From positions 53,612,707 through 53,676,706 of the forward strand of contig CM069874.1 of NCBI GenBank assembly GCA_036172665.1: DNA of 64,000 nt, read 5' to 3'. The stretch is from Prosopocoilus inquinatus (Eukaryota; Arthropoda; Insecta; Coleoptera; Lucanidae). The notes under the pieces were generated by a model. That model saw only the letters and a program-made list of their open reading frames with translations, was not told the origin of the DNA and made no database searches. Positions 44,366-53,784 of the stretch are shown here, one piece after another. The position numbers and the translations under genes are program-made. Each line of letters begins with the position of its first letter. Position 1 is the first letter of the stretch.

Positions 44366-44584
44366 CTGTTAGAGGGAAACTCCAACTGCCCCTCAAATTG
44401 TTCAAGGATGACCAGGGCAGACTGTTTGGAAAGCCTGAAACGAGTGAAAATCTACATCGTCGTAGTCATCAAAATAATTGTTTCTTTCACGAATCCATCT
44501 TGGCCGACGCCTAAGAATATAATCTTCTTCATCATCAGAAGACCAGATCATACACCTCTTGAGCCATTTTTTGTATTTTCGCAA
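44366..44584 (-). pseudogene. HARBI1-like nuclease of Harbinger 2, exon 1 only
   Basis: Minus-strand reading: SSDDEEDYILRRRPRWIRER, NNYFDDYDDVDFH, then after a frameshift RFRLSKQTALVILEQ-like and EFPLTG. It ends at a preserved AACAG/GTAGA splice donor at 44366/44365. Downstream exons are missing. It is nearly identical in sense to exon 1 of Harbinger 3 at 45155-45310, so both belong to one family. Confidence 0.75.
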
Positions 44585-44709
44585 TGAAAATTTGACGTTA
44601 CTAATCGCGATTAAGAAGGTAACTTGTCAAAAATGGACGTTTAACGATAAACTCGATTAATCAAAATTAAACGCGATTTAATATATTGTGAAACGCGACA
44701 AACGATTAA

Positions 44710-44836
44710 GGTCCGGTTTCACCATCACAGTTTAACTTTAAACTTCGCTTTATTCCCATGGTAACAATTGCAAGGATAATTGTTTCCATAGGAATAAAAC
44801 TGAGTTTAAAGTTAAACTGTGATGGTGAAACCGGGC
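44710..44836. mobile_element. Palindromic MITE nested in Harbinger 2
   Basis: 127 bp with ends GGTCCGGTTTCACCATCACA and, in reverse complement, GCCCGGTTTCACCATCACAG. The arms continue as TTTAACTTTAAACT, and TAA/TTA lies at each edge. Its termini share GGTTTCACCA with its host element, so it probably uses the same family of transposase. It interrupts the right inverted arm of Harbinger 2. Confidence 0.8.
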
Positions 44837-45154
44837 TTAACTTAGATTAACTGCACTCCTAAACGAGTTTAAAGTACTAAACTAGATTGGTGAAACCGGC
44901 CCTAACATGGATATTTAATGAATTGTGGTTTTGATAAATTTAGAGTTTATTTAATAATAACGTTGCATTTTGTGAAATAATTTTTATTTATTAAGAAGCT
45001 ACAGGTGTAAATTAAAGAAGAAATTAAGAAAGTTAAGCTGCTGTAACTTTCTTATTATTGGGATTTGGTCAAAAGCGAATTAAGAAGAAAACTTTATTTT
45101 GATTTTCCACAGCTGCCCTTCCAATCTCCTCCGTAGGTTGTGAGACACCTCGTA

Positions 45155-45310
45155 TATTCTTAGGCGTCGGCCAAGATGGATTCGTGAAAGAAACAATTAT
45201 TTTGATAACTACGACGATGTAGATTTTCAGACTCGTTTCAGGCTTTCCAAACAATCTTCCCTGGTCGCCCTTGAGCAAATTGAGGGGCAGTTGAAGTTTC
45301 CCTCTAACAG
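45155..45310 (+). pseudogene. HARBI1-like nuclease of Harbinger 3, rest of exon 1
   Basis: Continues the frame broken at 42318: ILRRRPRWIRERNNYFDNYD, DVDFQTRFRLSKQSSLVALE and QIEGQLKFPLT. A good CAG/GTGG donor follows at 45310/45311. The intron would extend to an AG at 46190-46191, which is unusually long (about 880 bp) for this family, so it may contain later insertions. Confidence 0.75.
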
Positions 45311-46191
45311 GTGGTTCTTTTACAAAGCAGTAATATAAATTTTTAAGAATTAATGCGAAAATGTTATACCGGATATTCAGGGGCATCCGATGAAATACGA
45401 AAATGGCAGAAGTATTTAATAGGTACGCTTTACCAAAAGCCTTTGCATATTAAAAAAATGTGTAGGTTTGCATTAGTGTTGTTGTATTCATATTTGTTAT
45501 TTTTTATCATACATTTCGGAATCGAATGCCAATGTCATACAGCGAATTTATGTAAGTTGCTTAATTAATTAACAATAATTTAAGTGTTATTAGCATTAAA
45601 TCTATGTTGCCATGTGGTGCAGTAATAGGCTGTTTCATTAAAAATAACACTGCAATTTAACAGTTCTTGCAAAGAACGCAATTTTTGTTAATCGCCATCC
45701 CACATTTAAAATTGGTGACTGTCTGGAAAGTAGAGATGTATTTCTTTCAAATTTCGGCCTGCTATTACTTATGACGTTTTCAATTGGCTGCGTCAGAGCA
45801 TTTTCGAGTTTTTCTATCTTATTTTAACCTCATCCACTATTAACAAAGAATGGAGATAATCTCCTAACGTTCTGAACCAAGGAACTGAAAACGCTATTAA
45901 AGTAATCCCCAGGTAGAAGTTTGAATTCAGATTGATTCTCGCATAAAATACGAAATACTAAATAAAAAATTTTTAGTTGTACATAAAGTGTACTTGTGCA
46001 ATTTTTGATAATTTATTTTTTTTGATGAAGTACTATAAATATCATTTTGCGGACGCTATTATTATCTGTTCACTTGAACTTGTTTGACGCACTGAGCTCC
46101 TCTAATACGCTGTTCAAACTTGATCGCATGTTTTACGAACATCCTGTACTAGAGTTAATGAATGAAATACTAGAACTCTTTTTAATTACAG
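45311..46191 (+). other. Putative long intron of the Harbinger 3 nuclease
   Basis: Starts GTGGTTC after exon 1 and ends TTTAATTACAG before exon 2. It contains short frames without family resemblance. Other Harbinger introns in the window are about 55 bp, so most of this DNA is probably inserted. Confidence 0.5.
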
Positions 46192-47046
46192 AAACTTTTC
46201 AAATACCACCTATGCATCAGTTGCTAGCCACACTGGTGTTGTAATCATTTAAGCATTGGCGACTATGGTGGATTCAGTAAGTCAACTGCAAATAGAATTA
46301 TACATAAGGTCAGCGCTGCTATTGCTTCCCTTCGACCTCAATATGTCCTTTTTCCAACTACACCACATGACATCCGAAAAGCCCAAATGGATTTCTACGG
46401 TATTGCAAGATTTCCAAAAACCGTTGGTGCAATGGACTGTACTCACATCAAAATAAGTTCCCCAGGAGGGGAACATGCAGAGTTGTATCGAAACAGAAAA
46501 GGGTATTTTTCACTAAATGTCCAGGCCATTTGCAGTACTAACCTAGAATTTACAGACATCGTAGCAAGATGGGCAGGGAGTACACATGATAGTACCATAT
46601 TTAATAACTGTTACCGAAGGGCCATGTTTGAACAAGGAAGATATGGCAACTCTGTTTTACTTCTTGATTCAGGGTATGCTTGTAAATCTTATTTAATGCC
46701 TCCCCTAGAAGAAACAAGAAGTCCATAGGAGCAGCTTTACAATGACTCACAAATACGATCAAGAAATCCAGTGGAGCGACTCTTTGGATGCTGGAAGAGG
46801 CGTTTTCCAGCCTGCATCTGGATAACGTACCTCCTATAATTGTGGCTACAGCAGTATTACATAATATACCATGCCGAGCTGAAGAAGAAATGCCTCCTGA
46901 TGATCTTTTTCTGCATCTTCATAGGGCATGGGATATTTGCTTCGAGAAGGAGAGATGGAAGAGCATGTGGCCGATAGATTGAGGCAACCTAGACACGATG
47001 CTGTACGTCGGTCAATTATAGAGAACTATTTCATAAGTTTACTTTG
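46192..47046 (+). pseudogene. HARBI1-like nuclease of Harbinger 3, catalytic exon
   Basis: PPMHQLLATLV, then after a frameshift IGDYGGFSKSTANRIIHKVS (helix-turn-helix), VGAMDCTHIKISSPGGEH (first catalytic aspartate), YRNRKGYFSLNVQAIC, ARWAGSTHDSTIFNN (second aspartate) and ERLFGCWKRRF (glutamate). A stop follows EETRSP, and about 25 bp is missing after RRFPA compared with the tandem copies, causing a shift. The end reads EMPPDDLFLHLHRAWD and MEEHVADRL-like. All three catalytic residues are present, but the gene is disabled. Confidence 0.85.
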
Positions 47047-47289
47047 ATGCTAAAGAACGAAATCAGCAGGTTCATTTCTTGGTATTGAATGTATAACATT
47101 TGTTTGTAGTAGCTTCACCGACAATAGTGAAAATAATGAAACAATATTTTATGAAGATAATGGTTTATGTATTATTTTTGCGAAAAATAACTGTATGGAT
47201 TCTAAAATGCAATTCAAATACTATTTTGCTATAGGAAATATATATTTAAAAATAACTTCGTCAGTACTTGCCCATTTCGTGCTTTCTTT

Positions 47290-47860
47290 TTTGATTTTCT
47301 AGCTCTAACAGCAGTATTTCTGTTTTTAATTTTTCCTGCTTTAAGCGCTCTTTCTCTTGCTCCAATCGAATTTGGAACAGCTCATTAAGCAAATTAGTCT
47401 GTTCAATTGAATACTTTTGTGGCTAATTCTAGCGCTTCTATCTTTGCTTTGTGCAGTCCAGTCATTTCAATAACTTGCTGTGATGGCAGAAGTGGGCATC
47501 GCCTGCGGGCCCAAGCACATTTTTTAGATGGTGGCTACACTGACAGTGGTTGACGAGATGTTTTTGTAGCATTACTGGTGCGATTATTACAGTCGGTATT
47601 GGGTACTGTTGCAATAGCAGCACTTGCAGCACTGGTGCCTAGCTAGCATTTCCATTTGGGCGTTCGTCAATGCCAGAGCCCGTGAGATTATCATTTATGT
47701 TAATTCAAACTCTATGCAATCAGAACTAGTTTGGTCAAGAATTTGATTAATGTCTGCACTGGTCACTGTACGCAGAGCAGCGGAAATTGGTGTTCTTAGC
47801 ATTTGAGGTGTATAATGAGACCAATCCATGTTTGGAAAAGTATCCTAAACAAAAAAAAAA
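47290..47860 (-). pseudogene. Myb/SANT protein relic, tandem unit 1
   Basis: Minus-strand reading gives linker pieces homologous to 44220-44330 (DTFPNGDWSHY-like, ISCTDQ-like), then a coiled-coil C-terminus: QTNLLNELFQIRLEQEKERL, KQEKLKTEILLLELENQKRK. The DNA-binding domain is missing. The convergent orientation to the nuclease fits the Harbinger layout. Confidence 0.65.
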
Positions 47861-47861
47861 A

Positions 47862-48338
47862 TTTATTCTGTTAACTAACTGTTACCAAAGGGCGATGTTT
47901 GAACAAGGAAGATATGGCGACTCTGTTTTACTAGTTGATTCAGGTTATGCTTGCAAATCTTATTTAATGCCTCCCCTAGAAGAACCAAGAAGTCCACAAG
48001 AGCAGCTTTACAATGAATCACAAATACGATCAAGAAATTCAGTGGAGCGACTCTTTGGATGCTGGAAGAGGCGTTTTCCAGCCTTAACCTTGGGGCTACG
48101 AGTGCATCTGGATAACGTACCTCCTACAATCGTGGCTACTGAAGTATTACATAATATACTACGCCGATCTGGAGAAGAAATGCCTCCTGATGATCCTTTC
48201 CTGCATCTTCATAGGCCATGGGACATTTTGCTTCGAGAAGGAGAGATGGAAGAGCATGTGGCCGATAGATTGAGGCAACCTAGACACGATGCTGTACGTC
48301 GGTCAATTATAGAGAACTATTTCACAAGCTTACTTTGA
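47862..48338 (+). pseudogene. HARBI1-like nuclease C-terminal half, tandem unit 2
   Basis: Open from about 47875 (TNCYQRAMFEQGRYGDSVLL) through SYLMPPLEEPRSPQEQLYNE, RNSVERLFGCWKRRFPALTL (catalytic glutamate) and RRSIIENYFTSLL to the stop at 48336-48338. This is the best preserved C-terminus of the three. The first two catalytic aspartates are not in the unit. The apparent start at 47787 lies in antisense Myb sequence and is not a real start. Confidence 0.85.
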
Positions 48339-48489
48339 TGCTAAAGAACGAAACCAGCAGTTCATTTCTTGGTAGTGAATGTATAATATTTGTTTGTAGT
48401 AGCTTCACCGACAATAGTGAAAATAATGAAACAATATTTTATGAAGATAATGGTTTAATGTATTTAAAAATAACTTTGTCAATTCTTAC

Positions 48490-49075
48490 CCATTTCGTGC
48501 TTTCTTTTTTGATTTTCTAGCTCCAACAGCAGTATTTCTGTTTTTAATTTTTCCTGCTTTAAGCGCTCTTTCTCTTGCTCCAATCGAATTTGGAACAGCT
48601 CATTAAGCAAATTAGTCTGTTCAATTGAATACTTTTGTGGCTAATTCTAGAGCTTTTACCTTTGCTTTGTGTAGTCCAGTCATTTCAATAACTTGCTGTG
48701 ATGGCAGAAGTGGGCATCGCCTGCGGGCCCAATCACATTTTTTAGATGGTGGCTACACTGACAGTGGTTGACGAGATGTTTTTGTAGCATTACTGGTGCG
48801 ATTATTACAGTCGGTATTGGGTACTGTTGCAGTAGCAGCACTTACAGCACTGGTGCCTACGCTAGCATTTCCATTTGGGCGTTTGTCAATGCCAGAGCCC
48901 GTGAGATTATCATTTATGTTAATTCAAACTCTATGCAATGAGAACTAGTTTGGTCAAGAATTTGATTAATGTCTGCACTGGTCACTGTACGCAGAGCAGA
49001 AGAAATTGGTATTCTTAGCATTTGAGGTGTATAATGAGACCAATCCCCGTTTGGAAAAGTATCCTAAACAAAAAA
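48490..49075 (-). pseudogene. Myb/SANT protein relic, tandem unit 2
   Basis: Nearly identical to 47290-47860, with scattered substitutions (for example GCTAGCATTTCCATTTGGGC in both). The coiled-coil tail and linker are kept and the SANT domain is absent. Confidence 0.7.
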
Positions 49076-49087
49076 AAAAATTATTCT

Positions 49088-49440
49088 GTTAACTAACTGT
49101 TACCAAAGGGCGATGTTTGAACAAGGAAGATATGGCGACTCTGTTTTACTAGTTGATTCAGGTTATGCTTGCAAATCTTATTTAACGCCTCCCCTAGAAG
49201 AACCAAGAAGTCCACAAGAGCAGCTTTACAATGAATCACAAATACGATCAAGAAATTCAGTGGAGCGACTCTTTGGATGCTGGAAGAGGCGTTTTCCAGC
49301 CTTACCCTTGGGGCTACGAGTGAATCTGGATAACGTACCTCCTATAATTGTGGCTACAGAAGTCTTACATAATATACTACGCCGAGCTGGAGAAGAAATG
49401 CCTCCTGATGATCCTTTTCTGCATCTTCAATTCAAATTAA
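49088..49440 (+). pseudogene. HARBI1-like nuclease C-terminal fragment, tandem unit 3
   Basis: MFEQGRYGDSVLLVDSGYAC at 49113 through VERLFGCWKRRFPALPLGLR to MPPDDPFLHLQ, then AT-rich unrelated DNA. It is truncated about 60 codons before the family stop. The array ends here. Confidence 0.85.
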
Positions 49441-49554
49441 AAAATAAAATAAATTAAATCGGAATTATTTTATAGACACCTTCTACATTATTAGTTTTAT
49501 TATACATGTGGTCTCATTAGAATTTAATTTAGAATCGAAAAGCGTAATAATATA

Positions 49555-49740
49555 CAGGGTGTTCCATTAAAAAAAAATAAGTTTAGTTTATATCTCGTTT
49601 ATCCGACCATCAATTGTTCTTTTTGTGAGCACATAGAGAAACTTTAAATTAGTCCCTATAAATTTTGTATTAAACATTTTTTCCTGAAATCAAAAATAAA
49701 AGAGTTAAAGGGGGTAGGAGTTCTCGCGTAGTCACCTTGT
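49555..49740. mobile_element. Solo TACAGGGTG element
   Basis: Starts TATACAGGGTGTTCCATT and ends TCTCGCGTAGTCACCTTGTA. The reverse complement of that end, TACAAGGTGACTACGCGAGA, matches the terminus at 22971 (TACAGGGTGACTATGCGAGA). It is a short derivative of the mariner-like family whose transposase relic lies at 23.4-23.8 kb. Confidence 0.6.
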
Positions 49741-49759
49741 ACTTTACTCATTCTCACTT

Positions 49760-49862
49760 TGTATGATTACTGATTACATAGACTTTACTCATACTAAGAG
49801 TATGATTAGATAGTACTCGTAATCAGTACTCATACTCATGAATACAATTTGTCCAACTCTAG
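49760..49862 (-). mobile_element. hAT-like terminus with GAGTACT/GAGTATG repeats
   Basis: On the minus strand CTAGAGTTGGACAAATTGTA is followed by alternating ATGAGTATGAGTACT-like words. The layout resembles the CAGTGTTG end at 24559. The opposite end was not found. Confidence 0.3.
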
Positions 49863-50010
49863 TCAACACCGTCAAGCGAGAATGGTTTCCATTGTGTAAC
49901 CTAGGGTGCCTAGATTTGATTGACATTTAATATGTCGGAAAGGGTTCGGAAACATAATGTCAGATCCGCCATTTTTTAAGTTCGGTATCGTCTATCAATA
50001 CTATGTTTTA

Positions 50011-50137
50011 GGCTCAGTTTTACAATGACGGTTTAACTTTGAGCCGAAGCTTAAACCCTTCCAACAATTGTTGAAATAATCTTTGCTAAGGGTTTAAGCC
50101 TCATTTCAAAGTTGAGCCCTATTCGTAAAACTGGACC
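50011..50137. mobile_element. Palindromic MITE, TTA duplication, copy 1 of 2
   Basis: 127 bp with ends GGCTCAGTTTTACAATGACG and, in reverse complement, GGTCCAGTTTTACGAATAGG. TTA flanks it at 50008-50010 and 50138-50140. It is rich in internal pairing (TTTAAGCCT against AGCTTAAA). Confidence 0.85.
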
Positions 50138-50141
50138 TTAA

Positions 50142-50269
50142 GGCCCAATTTTACAATGACGGTTTAACTTTAAGCCGAAGCTTAAATCCCTCACAACAAT
50201 TGTTGAAATAATCGTTGCTAGGGGTTTAAGCCTCAGCTCAAAGTTGAGCCGCATTTGTAAAACTGGACC
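50142..50269. mobile_element. Palindromic MITE, TTA duplication, copy 2 of 2
   Basis: Same family, ends GGCCCAATTTTACAATGACG and, in reverse complement, GGTCCAGTTTTACAAATGCG, followed by TTA at 50270-50272. It shares the middle TTA(A) with copy 1. The ends resemble the right end of Harbinger 1. Confidence 0.85.
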
Positions 50270-50519
50270 TTACTCTTTCTAATCCACGGGACAATCAAAT
50301 CAAGTTAGGTTAGCCAACTATAAAATCTGACATAGAGGACATCGACAGGTCATCTCAGATTTCCTACACGCGAATTTTTGTTTTCGCAATTGGTCACATA
50401 TCTCTGGGGAAAAAAAAAACAATATAGGCAACTCAGAATGAAGGAAATAGAAAAGAAAGAAATGCTAATCAGGGTTTACCATTCCCAGCAAATTAAAATT
50501 AATTAAGATTTCATTGAAC

Positions 50520-51240
50520 GAGGAAAAAAAGCGCGCGCCGTCCACCTAACAACGAACTGTACATTGTGAAAGTAAGAGCGAAAGTCGTGAAAGTCGGGTT
50601 GTACCGTTAGGTGTACGCAATTCATATGCGCAGCCTAATTTATTCTTCACAGATGACTAAGTATTCATTAATTGAGGAAGAAATAGAATGGTCAACGGAG
50701 CGGGACGAATCCCTAAGTGGGCAAGCAAAGCAAATCTCGGCCCGAATTCCGAAAGAACGGCTGTGCCACTTTCGAAATACGCGGTAGTTGTAAACAATTA
50801 TTCCAATGTAATTTGAAAGTTTCCGCCGCGGCCTTGAGTTCGAATCCGAGACAAGGATACGTGAAAAAATTGGCATGTTTAATAATGGTGATGTCACGTC
50901 GCGTCGCGTCGTCGCCCCGCGCCTCCCCCCCGTTACGAAAACGGTTCGGAAACGGGTTGATTGGAACTTGTCGAATTGAGTCGGCGAGCCACTGGCATTT
51001 AAACGAGGAACAGCGGTAAAAGGTATGAAATTACAGCTGACAGGTGACGTCACGATAAGGCAGTCATGACCGAATTCCACGGCCTACCTCGATCCGGGAT
51101 AACGTTCTAAAACGAGTCACTCAAGTATCCTTTTCGTTAAGGTAAATAAAGATTGTGTACACGTTGTAACGAGGCCGATAAACAGGCACAAGGAATTTAA
51201 TCAAAATTCGGTTATTTTATTTGTTACGGATGTGTCCGTA
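50520..51240. promoter_or_regulatory. GC-rich unique block
   Basis: High CpG content with GTCGCGTCGCGTCGTCGCC near 50899 and a C7 run near 50929. Overlapping open frames on both strands (50640-51080 minus, 50717-51019 plus) are long because of composition and match no family. AAG/GTAAAT near 51140 could be a splice donor. Possible promoter or 5' untranslated exon of a host gene, orientation unknown. Confidence 0.3.
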
Positions 51241-52090
51241 CCTTAGATTCCCAGATAACAGCCTTCGGTAATCAAGAAATTTCAAATTTTTCGTTCAAGG
51301 GATCTCACATAATATTCCATTCCTTCACTGTTTGTTATCGCAATAGTGGCAGTAGGCTCTCTTTTTAAGTTAGTAGGTTGGCTATCATGTCAAATAAAAC
51401 AAATTTACTTTTTTTATCATTACATATAACTAAGGATAGGATTGGAATAAGTACACGTCATCGTTTCATTAGCGCCGTGAAAATGCATCGAACAAGCACA
51501 TTGTGTAATGGGACGGTGAAAATATTTTACGGCGTTCTTACTATATAATGCAATGTGGCGATATATTCCGGAGGTCGAGGTACAACCGGTCAACTAATTA
51601 CTCTAAAAATCTTTACACACTGAAACAAGAAGAGTTGATTGCATAACTAATTTTTTATTGCTGTAATATTGCTCTGTTTTTGTTATACTGAGTAACACCA
51701 TTGCTGTAGCGGCGTTAACTGTCTCCACAGTCCTCGCGTTTGTTTACAACGCTACGATCTAATATCTTATATTGCCCGCTTCATTAGAATTTGAACCGCG
51801 CAAAATATATTTCTCCGACCCATACAAATACAACGTACGGTTGCCGCCGAAAAAAACTAGTACAAGATCGAGAATCTAGTGAAATGAAATCATAAATTTT
51901 AATTTGCCTGGTTTGAACTTCCTTGCAGTTCTACTCATTAAAATTTCGGTGAAATGATTTGTGAGTGAGTATATCTGTCGTCCAGGTGAATCGAATTTTG
52001 TCCAAAATGATTTAAGTGGCCTACGAGACGCAGGAAAGTGTTTCTTCGTAGAGTATAAGTCGCCGAGCCAGGTGTTGACTTCAAACGGAG
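51241..52090. other. Interval without recognisable gene
   Basis: Mixed-composition DNA with short frames only and no recognised repeat family. Confidence 0.35.
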
Positions 52091-52097
52091 TTATTCA

Positions 52098-52354
52098 GAG
52101 CTATTCTGTAACATTGATATGCATATCAATTGACGTGGTCTTCGATAATTGAAGAGAATTTGTGACGATTTCATAACGATTCAAGTCGATTGTCAACCGC
52201 CAATTGAAGAGCGATGCATATTCACTCGATATCAAACTTGATACGGATTGCATGTTGTTACGAAACTGTTTACAGAATACCGATTTTGCAAGGTCACTTG
52301 ATTCATAGCAATAATTACGTCTCAAGTCCACATCAATGCTACAGAACAGACCCC
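52098..52354. mobile_element. MITE with CTATTCTGTAACATTG ends, copy 1
   Basis: The left end CTATTCTGTAACATTGATAT and the right end in reverse complement TCTGTTCTGTAGCATTGATG form an inverted repeat. About 255 bp. The interior ACAGAATACCGATTTTGCAA and GAAACTGTTTACAGAATACC are shared with copy 2 at 53214. Confidence 0.75.
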
Positions 52355-52590
52355 ATTGGCTCGGACGTACTCAAACACGAATGTTGAATTTGATCAATTT
52401 ATTTAATTATCTGGGACTCCCTAACCTAACTTTCAACCTCAAGTGTCATTAAAAGAGAGTTCAAATGTAATAGGTTTAAAATTCGAAGTGTCAATATAAC
52501 TACGATATACGTGATTTTTCTCACAGCCAACTCTAAAAAAAATTCAGTGGCTCACATACACGTACACATTATGTACGTATTTGCGAATAT

Positions 52591-52740
52591 CTTTGGTCAA
52601 GTCGTTTTGGTTTGCTGTGGAACTCTCGAGCTACGTTTCTGCTGATGACACCTCAAAGAGGGCTGAAACAGCTGTACAGGGACAGCTCGAGGAATTCACT
52701 GCAATCAAAAACAATTTGCAACAAAATTTTGTAATAATAC
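52591..52740 (+). repeat. Hammerhead-carrying repeat, copy 3
   Basis: AAGTCGTTTTGGTTTGCTGT to GCAATCAAAAACAATTTGCA: two arms of about 45 bp that pair imperfectly around the ribozyme. It lacks the 5' body seen in copies 1 and 2. A 40-bp direct repeat (CACAGCCAACT...GTGGCTCACA) lies on either side, at 52524 and 53156. Confidence 0.75.
52625..52691 (+). ncRNA. Hammerhead ribozyme, copy 3, complete core
   Basis: CTGATGA (52642-52648), stem II around CCTC-AAA-GAGG, GAAA (52665-52668), minimal stem III (A-U and C-G closed by loop AGCT at 52670-52673) and GTA triplet with predicted cut after 52676. Stem I is well preserved: GTTTCTG (52635-52641) with CAGGGAC (52677-52683), a two-base bulge AC, then CTCGAGCT (52625-52632) with AGCTCGAG (52684-52691). 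Stem II is weaker than in copy 1 (four pairs plus a mismatched base). The conserved catalytic nucleotides are all present. Confidence 0.82.
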
Positions 52741-53213
52741 GTTCGATACTTTTTCATAGATAATTTTAATTTTAATAACTTTTGAATAAACAAACAATGC
52801 CTACAAGAAATATGTCGCATCTTACATCAGTGGGATGACGATGGTGTCATGGAATCATTGAGTACATGTGATTTACTAAAGTATAGGAATGTCAATTTAC
52901 AGTTTTCTTTTGTAATATTTTTGTGTGACTCTCAAAAAATAAATTTTCGAGCCACTATTCTTTATTTATTTATTTTTGAAAACGGCGCCGGCAAAGTTTG
53001 TTGTATCGCGTGAGTCGGAGAATTTCTTTCTCGAGTTGGCCATGAACGAGAGAGATATACTCAGCAGTTATGTCTGATACTAATTTTTCTTAGTTAGGTT
53101 GACAACAGTAGTAAGAGGTTAAGTGAATATAATTGCGACAAACATGGTTTATTTCACAGCCAACTGTGAAATAAAAATCTGTGGCTCACACAATATGTAG
53201 GTGTGTATATTCA
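52741..53213. other. Interval without recognisable gene
   Basis: AT-rich DNA between the hammerhead repeat and the second MITE copy. It ends with the direct repeat CACAGCCAACTGTGAAATAA at 53156. Confidence 0.4.
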
Positions 53214-53446
53214 GGACTATTCTGTAACATTGATATGCATATCAATTGATATGGTCTTCAATAATTGAATTCAAGTCGATTGCCGACTGCCAATTGAAGA
53301 GAGATGCATATTAACTCGATATCAAACTTGAAACAGATTGCAAGTTTTTACGAAACTGTTTACAGAATACCGATTTTGCAAGGTCACTTGAAACATAGCA
53401 ATAATTGTTACGCATCAAGTCCATACCAATGTTACAGAATAGACCC
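53214..53446. mobile_element. MITE with CTATTCTGTAACATTG ends, copy 2
   Basis: GGACTATTCTGTAACATTGA at the left; the right end in reverse complement is GGTCTATTCTGTAACATTGG. Same family as 52098-52354 and slightly shorter through an internal deletion of about 22 bp. Confidence 0.75.
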
Positions 53447-53784
53447 CATTGTGACATTGCGTTTTTATCCATCTTAAGATTTGAAAACTTTAAATTGCCG
53501 AGTCAATTAAACCAAACGTACAGTTCAATCGGGATTAACCATTTATGTACAAATATTTTTGTGAAAAACCTGTTCTTAAAACTTTCATTTGAATATTTCT
53601 GTTGCAGATTAAACTTGTTCCTAAAATTTTTGCTTGAATAATTCTCTTATGAATTTTAAAATTGATAAAGAGAAAAATTGAAGGCCCTAGTTGTTGCATA
53701 TGTATTTTCAGAAATCTATTTTTTGTATATAGTTTCATAAAAAGTACATATAGTTCAATTCATGAAAGAATACTTGCACGTCAT

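Larger units (their letters stand above)
43188..44902 (-). mobile_element. PIF/Harbinger element 2, internally deleted, TAA duplication
   Basis: Ends GGGCCGGTTTCACCAAACTC (43188) and, in reverse complement, GGGCCGGTTTCACCAATCTA (44902), flanked by TAA at 43185-43187 and 44903-44905. It keeps most of the Myb/SANT gene (+) and exon 1 of the nuclease (-). The nuclease catalytic exons have been deleted, with a junction near 44350. A 127-bp MITE sits in its right part. Non-autonomous. Confidence 0.85.
42319..45152. mobile_element. TA-duplicating insertion inside the Harbinger 3 nuclease gene
   Basis: The ends CTGGGTGTCTCATAAC and, in reverse complement, CGAGGTGTCTCACAAC are inverted. The flanks are TA at 42317-42318 and 45153-45154. 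Removing the element and one TA restores the Harbinger reading frame. TA duplication suggests a Tc1/mariner-like or other TA-targeting element. Another GAGGCCTTACTCATAACCTA near 42848 resembles its left terminus. Inside are a TTCG microsatellite (42558-42580), unassigned DNA and the whole of Harbinger 2. Confidence 0.75.
42083..47894 (+). mobile_element. PIF/Harbinger element 3, interrupted and rearranged
   Basis: The left terminus GGGCCGGTTTCACCAATCTA at 42083 is preceded by TAA and is identical to the outer right end of element 2 (reverse complement at 44902). The nuclease gene starts near 42262, is interrupted at the TA of 42317-42318, resumes at 45155 and continues to about 47040. A convergent Myb/SANT relic follows (47290-47860). 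The expected right terminus is absent, because the DNA passes straight into a tandem copy of its own 3' half. Confidence 0.78.
46624..49440 (+). repeat. Tandem array of Harbinger 3' half (2.3 units)
   Basis: The same nuclease codon (ATG of MFEQGRYG) occurs at 46624, 47895 and 49113, giving periods of 1271 and 1218 bp. Each unit contains the nuclease C-terminal half followed by the antisense Myb/SANT relic. The third unit stops after about 330 bp. At each junction the antisense linker (ATCCTAAACAAAAAAAAAA) runs straight into TCTGTTAACTAACTGTTACC, so the breakpoint is identical in both repeats. This points to tandem duplication rather than independent insertion. Confidence 0.9.

Noticed and set aside
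47787..47874. Apparent N-terminal extension of the tandem nuclease frame (MVFLAFEVYNE...)
   Set aside because: It is the antisense Myb linker read through the duplication junction, not a true start.
50828..50845. GAGTTCGAATCCGAG, tRNA B-box look-alike
   Set aside because: No A-box, acceptor stem or cloverleaf could be drawn from the preceding 60 bases.
50640..51080. 146-codon minus-strand open frame
   Set aside because: Composition-driven; no domain, no supporting splice pattern, and the opposite strand is also open.
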